Assembly (NCBI GenBank): GCA_018242505.1
Contig: JAFEBU010000071.1
Coordinates: 124,001-188,000 of the forward strand
Length of the DNA: 64,000 nt
Reading direction: 5' to 3'
Source: Pseudomonadota bacterium
GTDB lineage: Bacteria; Pseudomonadota; Alphaproteobacteria; Reyranellales; Reyranellaceae
Shown here: in pieces, positions 1 through 8,526 of the stretch
Position numbering within the stretch: position 1 is the stretch's first letter
Layout: the number at the start of each line of letters is the position of its first letter
Made by a program: the position numbers and the translations under genes
Notes under the pieces: model-generated
Database searches by the model: none
Told to the model about the DNA's origin: nothing
Seen by the model: only the letters and a program-made list of their open reading frames with translations

Positions 1-106
1 AGACGAGATCGTCACCCTCGCTCGCAACAGCTTCCAGGCAGCCTTCTGCGACAAGAGCGTCAAGCAGGGGCATCTGGCGGCGCTCGACGCCTTCCTGGCG
101 GAATGA
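1..106 (+). CDS. Adenosine deaminase-like protein, C-terminal end only
   Basis: The reading frame is open from the window edge to TGA at 104-106 and encodes 34 residues. The segment LARNSFQAAF followed by a short helix ending LDAFLAE resembles the C-terminus of adenosine/adenine deaminases (typically LARNSFEASF and then a terminal helix). The catalytic barrel lies outside the window, so the assignment rests on this tail alone. The stop overlaps the ATG of the next gene (ATGA arrangement), which suggests cotranslation. Confidence 0.55.
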   Translation, partial: DEIVTLARNSFQAAFCDKSVKQGHLAALDAFLAE

Positions 107-1026
107 CCGCCGCCTATCTCGCCGCCGAGGGAATCGAACCGCAGCTCGAGGAAGAGCTGCGGCGTGCCGGCATTGCCGTGCGTGCGCGACATAGACGGCT
201 TCTCCTCTGCGACGGCCCGTCGAGGCCGGCAGCCTGGGCCGCCAACATCTGGCACGATTGCATCGAGGTGCCTGTCGCTTCGATCGGCGAGGCGGCCAAG
301 GCTCTGCGGGCGATCCAGCGTAACTGGGCGATGTATGCGCCGTTCCATCATCGGCGTGCCGCACTGATCCAGGAGCGCCTGCCTCACGTCTCGGCAAAGT
401 CCGTCGTCTTTCCGGCCGCCGCTCCGACGGCACCGCTGGGGTCGTGGACACTCCTGGCGCCGGACCTGTTGCTTGCTGCGGCGCACTGCAGCTCGCCTTT
501 TCCGAATGGCGAGGTGGCCTTTGTCGAGGACAAGGCAGGTCCGCCAAGTCGCGCCTACCTGAAACTGTGGGAGGCGCTGGTGCGTCTCGGCCGCTGGCCT
601 CAGCCTGGCGAGCGCTGCGTCGATCTCGGCGCGTCGCCGGGAGGCTGGACCTATGTGCTCGCCAAGCTCGGCGCCCGGGTCGTGGCCGTCGATAAGGCGC
701 CGCTCGATCCCAGGGTCGCGTCGATGGAAGGCGTCGAATGGCGAGGCGAGAGCGCCTTTGCGCTCGATCCCGAGCGGGTTGGGCCTGTCGACTGGCTGTT
801 CTCCGATGTCATCTGCTATCCGATGCGCCTCCTGCGTCTGGTCGAACGCTGGCGCGCGTCGGGTCTGGCGAGAAATATCGTCTGCACGATCAAGTTCCAG
901 GGGTCCACCGATCATGACGCCACCGCGGCCTTCGCAGCCATCGAGGACGCCCGTGTGATGCACCTGCACCACAACAAGCACGAGCTTACGTTCGTGTTGG
1001 CCGGCGATGGCCCAAAAACGCCATGA
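103..1026 (+). CDS. RlmM/FtsJ-like 2'-O-ribose RNA methyltransferase
   Basis: This 307-aa protein has a Rossmann-fold SAM-binding loop DLGASPGGWTYVLAKLG at residues 174-190. It also shows the K-D-K-E catalytic tetrad typical of FtsJ/RlmE/RlmM 2'-O-methyltransferases: K154, D235 (FSDVICYP), K264 (TIKFQG) and E294 (HELTFVL). The N-terminal part, about residues 1-130, matches the THUMP-like region expected of RlmM, which methylates C2498 of 23S rRNA. I therefore infer a 23S rRNA cytidine methyltransferase; the exact target base is not visible. The start overlaps the upstream stop. The last 41 nt overlap the convergent LysR gene. Confidence 0.8.
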   Translation: MTAAYLAAEGIEPQLEEELRRAGIAVRARHRRLLLCDGPSRPAAWAANIWHDCIEVPVASIGEAAKALRAIQRNWAMYAPFHHRRAALIQERLPHVSAKSVVFPAAAPTAPLGSWTLLAPDLLLAAAHCSSPFPNGEVAFVEDKAGPPSRAYLKLWEALVRLGRWPQPGERCVDLGASPGGWTYVLAKLGARVVAVDKAPLDPRVASMEGVEWRGESAFALDPERVGPVDWLFSDVICYPMRLLRLVERWRASGLARNIVCTIKFQGSTDHDATAAFAAIEDARVMHLHHNKHELTFVLAGDGPKTP

Positions 1027-1906
1027 CGTGGGCCCTGAAGCCGTCGATGAACTCCCGCGCAACGGGCGGAACCGTGCGGTGGGCGGCATAGAGCGCTGCG
1101 AACTCGAAATCGATCCGCGGTTCGAACGGCCGTGCGACGATGCCACGCGTGGCATATTCGGTGGCGGTGAAAGGCTCACAGAGCGCCACACCCACCCCCG
1201 AGCCCGCGAGCGCGCAGGCGATCTCCGACAGCGGTGTTTCGATGCGCATGACGCGATCCACGCCGTGCTCGGCGAAGATTTGGTCGATGCGGAAGCGTGA
1301 CACAGTCGACGGTCCGAGTGAGATGAAGTTCTCGCCGTTGAAATCTCCGGGCTTGAGCTTCGTCTTGCGGGCAAGCCGATGCGCCTGCGGCAGCACCGCC
1401 ACGTAAGGTACCGTGGGCATGCGCTCGAGTTGCACGGCAGCATGTTCGATCGAGCTCTCGGCAAAGCCGAGATCGCACTGTCCCTGGGCCACGGCGGTCA
1501 CCACGGCGTGGGACACCAGACCCGAGAGCACGATATTGAGCTTCGGCCGCTCGTCGAGAAAGCGTCCGACGAAGCGCGGCAGGAAGCCGTTGGCGAGGGC
1601 CGGCAGGGCGGCGATTCGAAGATAACCGGCGCGGCGCGTGCGCAGCTCGGTCGCGGTCTCGGCGATGCGTTCCAGCCCGACGAAGGCGCGTTCCACCTCG
1701 GCATAGAGCGACAGGGCCTCGCTGGTCGGGATCAACCCGGTGCCGCGGCGTTCGAACAGCGTGAGCCCGAGATGATGCTGCAGGTCGCGGATCATGCGGC
1801 TCACGGCGGGCTGGGTGACATTGATCAGCTTGGCGGCCGCACCGACGCCGCCGGTCAGCACGACGGCGCGGAAGGCTTCGATCTGGCGAGGATTGAGGCC
1901 GCGCAT
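986..1906 (-). CDS. LysR-family transcriptional regulator
   Basis: The 306-aa protein has the usual LysR layout. An N-terminal winged helix-turn-helix occupies residues 5-65 (NPRQIEAFRAVV, TQPAVSRMIRDLQHHLG, LFERRG), and an effector-binding domain of periplasmic-binding-protein fold starts near residue 90. The overall style recalls the opine regulators OccR and NocR. The gene is divergent from the ABC importer/oxidoreductase operon that begins at 2019, and a perfect LysR-type palindrome lies nine bases upstream of its start codon. Local control of that operon plus autoregulation is therefore likely. An AAGGG sits just before the ATG. The 3' end overlaps the methyltransferase gene by 41 nt. 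Confidence 0.9.
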   Translation of the reverse strand: MRGLNPRQIEAFRAVVLTGGVGAAAKLINVTQPAVSRMIRDLQHHLGLTLFERRGTGLIPTSEALSLYAEVERAFVGLERIAETATELRTRRAGYLRIAALPALANGFLPRFVGRFLDERPKLNIVLSGLVSHAVVTAVAQGQCDLGFAESSIEHAAVQLERMPTVPYVAVLPQAHRLARKTKLKPGDFNGENFISLGPSTVSRFRIDQIFAEHGVDRVMRIETPLSEIACALAGSGVGVALCEPFTATEYATRGIVARPFEPRIDFEFAALYAAHRTVPPVAREFIDGFRAHVMAFLGHRRPTRT

Positions 1907-1914
1907 GGCCCTTT

Positions 1915-1929
1915 ATAACATCCTGTTAT
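1915..1929. promoter_or_regulatory. LysR-type operator palindrome (T-N11-A)
   Basis: ATAACATCCTGTTAT is a perfect 6+3+6 inverted repeat containing T-N11-A, the LysR-type recognition box (ATAAC-N5-GTTAT). It lies in the 112-bp spacer between the divergent lysR gene and the ABC operon, nearly touching the ribosome-binding region of lysR. The sequence and spacing are direct observations. Binding by the adjacent LysR protein is inferred. Confidence 0.75.
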
Positions 1930-2018
1930 GGATTAGGCGGCAATTCAGAATTTGACCGTCGAAGGGCGGCCGGGGAAGCATGGCCAGAGGCCGAGGGAAT
2001 CGGCCAACGGGAGGGGCA

Positions 2019-3050
2019 ATGAGACGTTCGGTACGACTCTCGGTCATCGCGGGCGCGATCGCACTCTTTGGCACATCGGCCTTTGCCCAGCAGACGCTCA
2101 CGGTCGCGGGCTACGGCGGTTCGTTCGAGCAGACGATGCGCAAGGAGGTCATTCCTGACTTCGAGAAGGCGCACAAGGTGAAGGTCGAGTACGTTGCCGG
2201 CAATTCGACCGACACGCTCGCCAAGCTGCAGGCGCAGAAGGCCAACCAGGTGATCGACGTGGCGATCGTCGACGACGGCCCGATGTACCAGGCGATCCAG
2301 CTCGGTTTCTGCGGCAAGATCTCAGGCCTGCCGGTCGACGATCTCTATACGAGTGCGCGCTTCAAGGACGACAAGGCTGTCGCCATCGGCCTGGTCGCGA
2401 CTGGGCTGATGTACAACACCAAGGCCTTCAAGGAGAAGGGCTGGGCCGCGCCGACCTCCTGGAACGACCTCAAGGATGCCAAATACAAGAAGACGATCGT
2501 CATCCCGCCGATCAACAACACTTACGGTCTCTATACACTCATGATGTTCGCGCGCTTGAACGGCGGCGGCGAAAAGAACATCGAGCCGGGCTTCAAGGTG
2601 ATGAAAGCCGACGTCAATCCCAACGTGCTGGCCTACGAGCCGTCGCCGGGCAAGATGACGGAGCTGTTCGAGTCGGGGCAGGGCCTGCTGGCGGTCTGGG
2701 GCTCCGGCCGCGTGCAGTCGTTCGCCAATACGGGATTCCCGGTCGATTTCGTCTATCCGAGGGAGGGCGCGGTGACGCTGCTTGCCTCGGCCTGCCCGAT
2801 CGCCAAGGCCAATGCCTCGCCGCTCGCCTCGCAATTCATCGAGGCGATGCTGCAGCCCAAGCTGCAACTCATCCTGCTCAAGGACTATGGCTATGGGCCG
2901 GTGAACAAGAAAGTCGAGGTGCCGCCGGAACTCGCCAAGATGGCGCCGGTCGGGGAGAAGGCGGCCAAGCTGATCGGTCCTGACTGGGACACGATCAACG
3001 CCCATCGCGACGAGTGGACAAAGCGCTGGAACCGCGAGGTGGAGCGCTAG
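2019..3050 (+). CDS. Periplasmic substrate-binding protein of a PotD/PotF-like ABC importer
   Basis: This 343-aa protein starts with a Sec signal (positively charged MRRSVR, a hydrophobic core, then an AFA|QQ cleavage site near residue 24). The mature part begins LTVAGYGGSF, which is typical of family-1 solute-binding proteins for spermidine/putrescine and related polar amines or opines. An upstream in-frame ATG at 1980 exists, but the purine-rich GGGAGGGG directly before 2019 and the signal peptide support the later start. It is the first gene of the operon with the ATPase and two permeases. The substrate is unknown; the downstream oxidases suggest an amino-acid or opine-like compound. Confidence 0.88.
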   Translation: MRRSVRLSVIAGAIALFGTSAFAQQTLTVAGYGGSFEQTMRKEVIPDFEKAHKVKVEYVAGNSTDTLAKLQAQKANQVIDVAIVDDGPMYQAIQLGFCGKISGLPVDDLYTSARFKDDKAVAIGLVATGLMYNTKAFKEKGWAAPTSWNDLKDAKYKKTIVIPPINNTYGLYTLMMFARLNGGGEKNIEPGFKVMKADVNPNVLAYEPSPGKMTELFESGQGLLAVWGSGRVQSFANTGFPVDFVYPREGAVTLLASACPIAKANASPLASQFIEAMLQPKLQLILLKDYGYGPVNKKVEVPPELAKMAPVGEKAAKLIGPDWDTINAHRDEWTKRWNREVER

Positions 3051-3054
3051 GCGA

Positions 3055-4026
3055 TTGGCGTTCCTCCAGCTCGAAAACCTGACAAAGCGCTTCGGTCTGC
3101 AGACCGCGGTCGATGGGTTGTGGCTGGGCGTCGAGAAGGGGGAGTTCGTCTCGCTTCTCGGCCCTTCGGGTTGCGGCAAGACCACGACCCTGCAGATGAT
3201 TGCAGGCTTCGTCGAGCCGACCTCCGGAGCGATCCGGCTGGAGGACCGGGATCTCCTGGCGGTGAGGCCGGCACAACGCGGGCTGGGCGTGGTGTTCCAG
3301 AGCTATGCGCTCTTCCCGCACATGACCGTGGCGCAGAACGTTTCGTTTGGACTCGAGATGCGGGGGGTGGCGGCGGCCGAGCGCACCAGGCGCGTTGGCG
3401 AGACGCTGGAACTCGTGGGGCTCGGCAGTTTTTCCGAGCGATTTCCGCGTCAGCTGTCGGGCGGCCAGCAGCAGCGCGTGGCATTGGCGCGGGCACTGGT
3501 GATCCGGCCTCGCATCCTGTTGCTCGACGAGCCGCTCTCCAATCTCGACGCCAAGCTGCGCGAGGAGATGCAGATCGAGCTGCGGCAAATCCAGCGCACG
3601 GTCGGCACCACGACCCTTTTGGTGACGCACGACCAGGCCGAGGCGATGGCGCTCTCCGACAGGATCGTCGTCATGAACAAGGGCCGCGCCGAGCAGATCG
3701 GTCCACCCTATGAAGCCTACGAGCGGCCGGCCTCGCCGTTCGTGGCGAGCTTCCTCGGCAAGACCAATCTGGTGGGCGGGGTCGCGGTGCGGCCGGAGCG
3801 CATCTCGTTCGCCGCCTCCGGCCTCGCCGGCACCGTGCGCACCCGCATTTTCCAGGGCAATCACTGGCTCTACCAGGTCGAGACATCGAGCGGGCTGGTG
3901 ACCGTCATTCGCCAAAACACCGGTCAGGAAATGCCCGCCGAGGGCGCGGCGGTACACCTCGAGTTTCCCGCCTTGCACGAAGCGCGGGGAGGTGGCTCGC
4001 AGGACCGGAGGGGGCCGAAGTCATGA
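3055..4026 (+). CDS. PotA-like ABC transporter ATP-binding protein
   Basis: This 323-aa cytoplasmic ATPase contains Walker A GPSGCGKTT, Q-loop VVFQSYALFPHM, signature LSGGQQQRVALARAL, Walker B ILLLDEPLSNLD and the switch histidine in LLVTHDQAEAMALSDR. A shorter TOBE-like C-terminal region follows. Translation appears to begin at TTG, four bases after the preceding stop. The last stretch (EARGGGSQDRRGPKS) is unusual for the family and is encoded by DNA that belongs to a palindromic repeat unit (see 4049-4072). It overlaps the next permease gene by four bases. Confidence 0.92.
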   Translation: MAFLQLENLTKRFGLQTAVDGLWLGVEKGEFVSLLGPSGCGKTTTLQMIAGFVEPTSGAIRLEDRDLLAVRPAQRGLGVVFQSYALFPHMTVAQNVSFGLEMRGVAAAERTRRVGETLELVGLGSFSERFPRQLSGGQQQRVALARALVIRPRILLLDEPLSNLDAKLREEMQIELRQIQRTVGTTTLLVTHDQAEAMALSDRIVVMNKGRAEQIGPPYEAYERPASPFVASFLGKTNLVGGVAVRPERISFAASGLAGTVRTRIFQGNHWLYQVETSSGLVTVIRQNTGQEMPAEGAAVHLEFPALHEARGGGSQDRRGPKS

Positions 4027-4925
4027 CCCCTCCATCGCTTCTCGATATCTCCCCAGCGACGAGGCTGGGGAGGGGAACCCGCACTCCCTATCTCCTCAGC
4101 CTGCCGGCGCTCCTGCTGTTTGCATCGGTCGTGGTCGTGCCGCTCGGCATGACCGTGGCACTGAGCTTCCACGACTGGGGGCAGTACAAGGGCATCGTGC
4201 CGGTCTTCATCCTCAAGAACTGGCACGAGGTATTCTCGGATTCCTACTACGGCGAGATGTTCTGGCGCACCTTTCGCATTGCGCTCTTGGTGACGCTGTT
4301 CTCGGCGGTATTCGGCGCGCCGGAGGCGTATATCCTCAACCGCATGAAGAGCCCGTGGCGCGGCGTTTTCCTGCTGGTGATCCTGGGGCCGCTCCTGATT
4401 TCGGTGGTGGCGCGCACGCTCGGCTGGGCGCTGCTGTTCGGGGGCAAGTCTGGATTGGTCAACGCGGTTCTGCTGTCGCTCGGTTTGATCTCGGAGCCAC
4501 TGCCGTTCATGTTCACCGAGACCGGCATCGTGGTGGCGCTGACGCATGTGCTGATGCCCTACATGGTGCTGGCCGTGTGGGCCGCACTTCAGCGCCTCGA
4601 TCCCCAGGTCGAGAATGCCGCGATCACATTGGGGGCGGGGCCGTTCACTGTGCTGCGCCGGATCGTCCTGCCACAAGCCATGCCCGGCATCCTGTCGGGC
4701 GCGGTCATCGTCTTTGCGCTGGCCGCCTCCGCTTTCGCCACGCCCGCCATCATCGGCGGCCGGCGTCTCAAGGTCGCCTCGACGCTCGCCTACGACGAAT
4801 TCCTCAACACGCTCAACTGGCCGCTGGGGGCCACGGTTGCCGTGCTGTTGCTGCTGGCGCTTGTGTTGATCGTGTTCGGCGCCAATCGCTGGGTGGAGCG
4901 CCGCTATGCACAGGTGTTCGGATGA
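4023..4925 (+). CDS. PotB-like ABC transporter permease
   Basis: This 300-aa inner-membrane protein has six predicted hydrophobic segments; the first is YLLSLPALLLFASVVVVPLG near residue 24. The permease EAA loop reads NAAITLGAGPFTVLRRIVLPQAMPGI. It forms the transmembrane channel with the permease at 4922. The first ~20 residues (MTPPSLLDISPATRLGRGT) look unlike a normal PotB terminus and are encoded by a perfect palindromic repeat. The original gene may thus have begun further downstream, or the repeat may have inserted at the gene junction. Confidence 0.9.
   Translation: MTPPSLLDISPATRLGRGTRTPYLLSLPALLLFASVVVVPLGMTVALSFHDWGQYKGIVPVFILKNWHEVFSDSYYGEMFWRTFRIALLVTLFSAVFGAPEAYILNRMKSPWRGVFLLVILGPLLISVVARTLGWALLFGGKSGLVNAVLLSLGLISEPLPFMFTETGIVVALTHVLMPYMVLAVWAALQRLDPQVENAAITLGAGPFTVLRRIVLPQAMPGILSGAVIVFALAASAFATPAIIGGRRLKVASTLAYDEFLNTLNWPLGATVAVLLLLALVLIVFGANRWVERRYAQVFG
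4049..4072. repeat. Palindromic repeat embedded in the potA/potB-like gene junction
   Basis: CTCCCCAGC (4049-4057) and GCTGGGGAG (4064-4072) form a perfect 9-bp inverted repeat with a six-base loop. The flanks (ACCCCTCC before, AGGGG after) extend the G/C-block pattern typical of dispersed intergenic palindromes in alphaproteobacteria. Here the element is translated as part of the permease N-terminus. Confidence 0.7.
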
Positions 4926-5731
4926 GCCGCAATGGACCGATCGCCCTTTGCTATCACGCGCTGTTCGTGACCTTCACCCTGGCGCCGATCGTCGTCGTCT
5001 GCTGGGTCGCCTTCACACCGGAAGGTTATCTGTCGTTTCCGACGAGCCACTGGTCGCTACGCTGGTTCCAGGCCATCGCGCAATACCCCGAGTTCATCTC
5101 GGCCTTTTGGCGCAGCATCGGGCTGGGCGCGCTGTCCTCCGCGATCGCGGTCGCCATTTCCGTCCCGGCGGCGCTGGCGATTGCGCGCTATCGCTTCGCC
5201 GGCCGCGAGATCTTCACCGCGCTCTTCATGTCGCCGCTCATGATCCCCAACGTGGTATTGGGCATCGCCTTCCTGCGGTTCTTCACCGAGGTCGGCTTGG
5301 GCGGCACCTTCACCGGACTGGCGCTGGCCCATATCGTGATTATTTTTCCGTTCGCGCTTCGGCTGACTCTCGCATCGGCCGTCGGCCTCGACCGCACAAT
5401 CGAGCATGCTGCCCTTTCGCTCGGTGCCTCGGAGTGGACGGCCATGAAGCGTATCGTCCTGCCGCTTGTGCTGCCTGGCTTGGTGAGCGGCTGGACGCTC
5501 GCCTTCATCAATTCCTTCGACGAAGTCACCATGACCGTATTCGTTGCGGCGCCGGGGACGGAGACTTTGCCGGTCCGCATGTTTCTTTACATCCAGGACA
5601 ATATCGACCCTTTGGTGACGTCGGTATCGGCCTGCGTGATCGTGGTGACGGTCTTGGCGCTTGTGGCGCTCGATCGCGTCTACGGCCTCGAGCGTCTGCT
5701 GGTCGGAAGGGGCGCAGCCGATGGCCGCTAG
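4922..5731 (+). CDS. PotC-like ABC transporter permease
   Basis: This 269-aa second inner-membrane permease subunit has six hydrophobic segments and an EAA loop (HAALSLGASEWTAMKRIVLPLVLPGL) near residues 162-187. ATG at 4922 overlaps the previous stop by four bases (ATGA), as expected for coupled translation of paired permeases. With the genes at 2019, 3055 and 4023 it completes a type I importer. The end overlaps the following FAD oxidoreductase gene by 11 bases. Confidence 0.92.
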   Translation: MSRNGPIALCYHALFVTFTLAPIVVVCWVAFTPEGYLSFPTSHWSLRWFQAIAQYPEFISAFWRSIGLGALSSAIAVAISVPAALAIARYRFAGREIFTALFMSPLMIPNVVLGIAFLRFFTEVGLGGTFTGLALAHIVIIFPFALRLTLASAVGLDRTIEHAALSLGASEWTAMKRIVLPLVLPGLVSGWTLAFINSFDEVTMTVFVAAPGTETLPVRMFLYIQDNIDPLVTSVSACVIVVTVLALVALDRVYGLERLLVGRGAADGR

Positions 5732-6845
5732 CGACTACGATGTCGCCATCGTGGGCGGCGGGCTGGTCGGCGTGGCCACCGCCTGGGGGCTGGCCCGCGA
5801 GGGCTGTCGCGTCGCCCTGCTCGACGAGGGCGACCGCGCCGTCCGCGCTTCGCGAGGCAACTTCGCGCTGGTGTGGGTGCAGAGCAAGGGGTTGGGACTC
5901 GCCGCCTATGCCGGCTGGACGGTGCGCTCGTCCAATGCGTGGACGGGTTTTGCCGCCACGCTCAAGGAGGAAACCGGCCTCGACGTCTGCTTCCAGAGGC
6001 CAGGGGGGTTCCATCTCGCGTTGTCGGAGCGGGAACTCGAGGCGCGCGCCAATATCCTGAATCGCCTGCATAACCAGCCCGGCATTGTCGACTACAAGAC
6101 GGAGATCCTCGACCACAGCCAGGTGGCGAAGATGCTGCCCGACATCGGCCGTGAAGTGGTGGGGGCGAGCTACTGCCCGCTCGACGGCCACGTGAACTCG
6201 CTGCGTCTCTTCCGCACGCTGCACACCGCGATCCATACGCGTGGCGTCAAGTATCTGCCGAGCCATCGGGTGGAAAGCATCGTGCGGGAAGGCGGCGAAT
6301 TCCGCCTGGGCACGACGCAGGGCGAGGTGCGGGCGGGCCGCGTGGCGCTCGCCGCCGGCAATGCGAATATGCAGCTCGCGCCCATGGTCGGGCTCGAAGC
6401 GCCGATGAAGCCGGAACGCGGCCAGATTGTCGTCACCGAGCGGCTGCGGCCATTCCTTCACTATCCGGTGGTCACGCTGCGCCAGACTGACGAGGGTACG
6501 GTGATGATCGGCGATTCCAAGGAGGAGAGCATCGATCCTGCAGGCCTCACGCTCGGCGTCAGTGCGACCGAAGCCGAGCGCGCGGTGCGCCAGTTCCCGC
6601 TGCTTGCCAATGTGAATGTGGTGCGCACCTGGAGCGCGATCCGTGTCATGACCCAGGACGGCTTTCCGATCTACGACGAGTCCGAGACCCATCCCGGAGC
6701 GTTCGTGCTTTGCTGCCATTCGGGCGTCACGCTCGCGGCCAACCATGCGCTCACCGTGGCGCCGATGATCGCGCGCGGTGCCCTCGACAAGACGCTGGTC
6801 GCTCCCTTCAGTGCGCGGAGGTTCCATGTTCAAGAGGCTGGGTGA
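5721..6845 (+). CDS. DadA/sarcosine-oxidase-like FAD oxidoreductase
   Basis: The 374-aa protein begins MAASDYDVAIVGGGLVG, an N-terminal dinucleotide-binding fold, and has the DAO-family C-terminal motif region (TQDGFPIYDESETHPG, CCHSGVTLAANHA). Members oxidise D-amino acids, sarcosine, glycine or opines using FAD. It sits between the importer and an HcnA-like [2Fe-2S] gene, so it is a plausible catalytic beta-type subunit of a membrane-associated dehydrogenase. ATG 5721 was chosen because the glycine-rich loop then begins at the standard distance from the N-terminus. An upstream in-frame ATG would run deep into the permease gene. Confidence 0.88.
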   Translation: MAASDYDVAIVGGGLVGVATAWGLAREGCRVALLDEGDRAVRASRGNFALVWVQSKGLGLAAYAGWTVRSSNAWTGFAATLKEETGLDVCFQRPGGFHLALSERELEARANILNRLHNQPGIVDYKTEILDHSQVAKMLPDIGREVVGASYCPLDGHVNSLRLFRTLHTAIHTRGVKYLPSHRVESIVREGGEFRLGTTQGEVRAGRVALAAGNANMQLAPMVGLEAPMKPERGQIVVTERLRPFLHYPVVTLRQTDEGTVMIGDSKEESIDPAGLTLGVSATEAERAVRQFPLLANVNVVRTWSAIRVMTQDGFPIYDESETHPGAFVLCCHSGVTLAANHALTVAPMIARGALDKTLVAPFSARRFHVQEAG

Positions 6846-7119
6846 AACCGCCAGCATCGTCACCATCGAGGTCGACGGCAAAACCGTCCGCGCCCGGACT
6901 GGAGACACCGTGGCCGCGGCGATGCTGGCCGGCGGAATCGATCACTGTCGCACCACGCCGGTGTCGGGCGCGCCGCGTGCGCCTTACTGCTTGATGGGCG
7001 TCTGCTTCGAGTGCCTTGTCATCATAGACGGCATCGGCAGTCGTCAGGGGTGTCTCATCCCAGTGCGCGACGGCATGCGCGTGGAAACGCAGCAGGGCAA
7101 GCGGGAGGCGGGACGGTGA
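6826..7119 (+). CDS. Small [2Fe-2S] subunit (HcnA/LhpF-like)
   Basis: This 97-aa protein carries four cysteines in the plant-ferredoxin-type pattern: C55, C60, C63 (CLMGVCFEC) and C76. Proteins of this size and pattern are the gamma or A subunit of hydrogen cyanide synthase, opine oxidase and D-hydroxyproline dehydrogenase complexes, where they carry electrons between flavin subunits. The gene overlaps the preceding FAD oxidase by 20 bases and the next subunit by four, consistent with stoichiometric production. The natural substrate of the complex cannot be read from this subunit. Confidence 0.88.
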   Translation: MFKRLGETASIVTIEVDGKTVRARTGDTVAAAMLAGGIDHCRTTPVSGAPRAPYCLMGVCFECLVIIDGIGSRQGCLIPVRDGMRVETQQGKREAGR

Positions 7120-8525
7120 CCGGCCCCTCCGACCTCTCTTCCTCCTACGATCTTGTCGTCATCGGCGGCGGTCCGGCCGGGCTTGCAGCGGCGGCGCTGG
7201 CGGCGCGCGCCGGTGTCTCGACCGTCCTGTTCGACGAGAATCCCGGCATCGGCGGTCAGATCTATCGTGGCATCACGTCGACGCCGATCAAGAATCGTGC
7301 CGTGCTGGGCGAAGACTACTGGGCCGGCGCCTCGCTCGCGGCCGAAGCGAAGGCGAGCGGCGCGCAGATCGTGACCGGCGCCACTGTCTGGAGCCTCGAT
7401 CCGTCGCGACAGGTCGGTGTCTCGATCGGCGGCGAGGCCCGGATGATCCAGGCCCATCGCGTGATCATCGCCACCGGATCGCTGGAACGCCCTTTTCCGA
7501 TTCCCGGATGGACCTTGCCCGGAGTCATGACCGCCGGCGCCGCGCAGACAGCGCTCAAGGCGCATGGGCTGGTGCCGGAGGGTCGCGTCCTTCTGGCCGG
7601 CAGCGGCCCGCTCCTGTGGCTGCTGGCGGCACAGTTGCTGCGCGCCGGCACGACGATCGAGACGATCCTCGACACCACGCCGCGGAGCAACTGGCTGCGG
7701 GCCTTGCCGCATCTGGCCGACTTCCTGCTGTCGCCATACTGGTCCAAGGGCCTGGCGCTCCTGCGCGAGGTGAGGGCCAAGGTGCCGGTGATCCCAGTCC
7801 AGCGCCTGTCGGCGCACGGCGAGGGCAAGCTTCAGCACGTCGAATATCAGTCGGCCGGAAAGGATTATCGGCGGCAGGCCGACATGCTGTTTCTGCATCA
7901 GGGTGTCGTGCCCAACGTCAACCTCGCCAACGCGGCGGGCGTCGCGCATCGCTGGAGCGAGCGTCAGCTCTGCTTCGAACCCGTGCTCGATGTCGACTCC
8001 GGTAGTTCCGTGTCCGGCATCTCGGTGGCCGGTGACGGTGCCGGCATTGCCGGTGGCACGGCGGCGGTCGAGCGCGGCAGGATCGCGGCCATCGCGGCTG
8101 TGCGTGCCGTGAAGCCTTCGGCATCGGTGCCCGATCCGCAAAGCGTGCGGCAGAGGCTGCAGCGGGAAGAACTCGGCCGAGGCTTCCTCGATGCACTTTA
8201 TCGGCCTGCGGACATGTTCCGGCTGCCTGAAGGGGAGACCATTGTTTGCCGTTGCGAGGAAGTGATGGCGCAACAGATCCACGACATGGCGGCGAAAGGG
8301 TGCGAGGGGCCGAATCAGATGAAGGCTTTCCTGCGCTGCGGCATGGGGCCATGCCAGGGGCGGCTCTGCGGTCTCACCGTCACCGAGCTGATCGCCAACG
8401 AGCGTCATACGCGGCCGGCCGATGTCGGCTACTACCGCCTGCGCCCGCCGGTGAAACCCATTACCCTTGCCGAGCTCGCTTCGCTGCCGATCAGCGAGGC
8501 CGAACGCAAGGCGGTGGAGCGCTAA
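7116..8525 (+). CDS. FAD/NAD(P)-binding subunit with C-terminal BFD [2Fe-2S] domain (HcnB/OoxA-like)
   Basis: This 469-aa protein starts at GTG overlapping the upstream TGA. An FAD-binding loop VVIGGGPAGLAAAALAARAG lies near residues 14-33, and a second nucleotide-binding segment is VLLAGSGPLLWLLAAQLL. A C-terminal BFD-like iron-sulfur site has CRCEE and then RCGMGPCQGRLC at roughly residues 377-419. This is the alpha-subunit architecture of octopine/nopaline oxidase (OoxA/NoxA), HcnB and hydroxyproline dehydrogenase. With the small [2Fe-2S] protein and a DadA-like FAD protein it would form a heteromeric dehydrogenase feeding the respiratory chain. Confidence 0.9.
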   Translation: MTGPSDLSSSYDLVVIGGGPAGLAAAALAARAGVSTVLFDENPGIGGQIYRGITSTPIKNRAVLGEDYWAGASLAAEAKASGAQIVTGATVWSLDPSRQVGVSIGGEARMIQAHRVIIATGSLERPFPIPGWTLPGVMTAGAAQTALKAHGLVPEGRVLLAGSGPLLWLLAAQLLRAGTTIETILDTTPRSNWLRALPHLADFLLSPYWSKGLALLREVRAKVPVIPVQRLSAHGEGKLQHVEYQSAGKDYRRQADMLFLHQGVVPNVNLANAAGVAHRWSERQLCFEPVLDVDSGSSVSGISVAGDGAGIAGGTAAVERGRIAAIAAVRAVKPSASVPDPQSVRQRLQREELGRGFLDALYRPADMFRLPEGETIVCRCEEVMAQQIHDMAAKGCEGPNQMKAFLRCGMGPCQGRLCGLTVTELIANERHTRPADVGYYRLRPPVKPITLAELASLPISEAERKAVER

Positions 8526-8526
8526 G

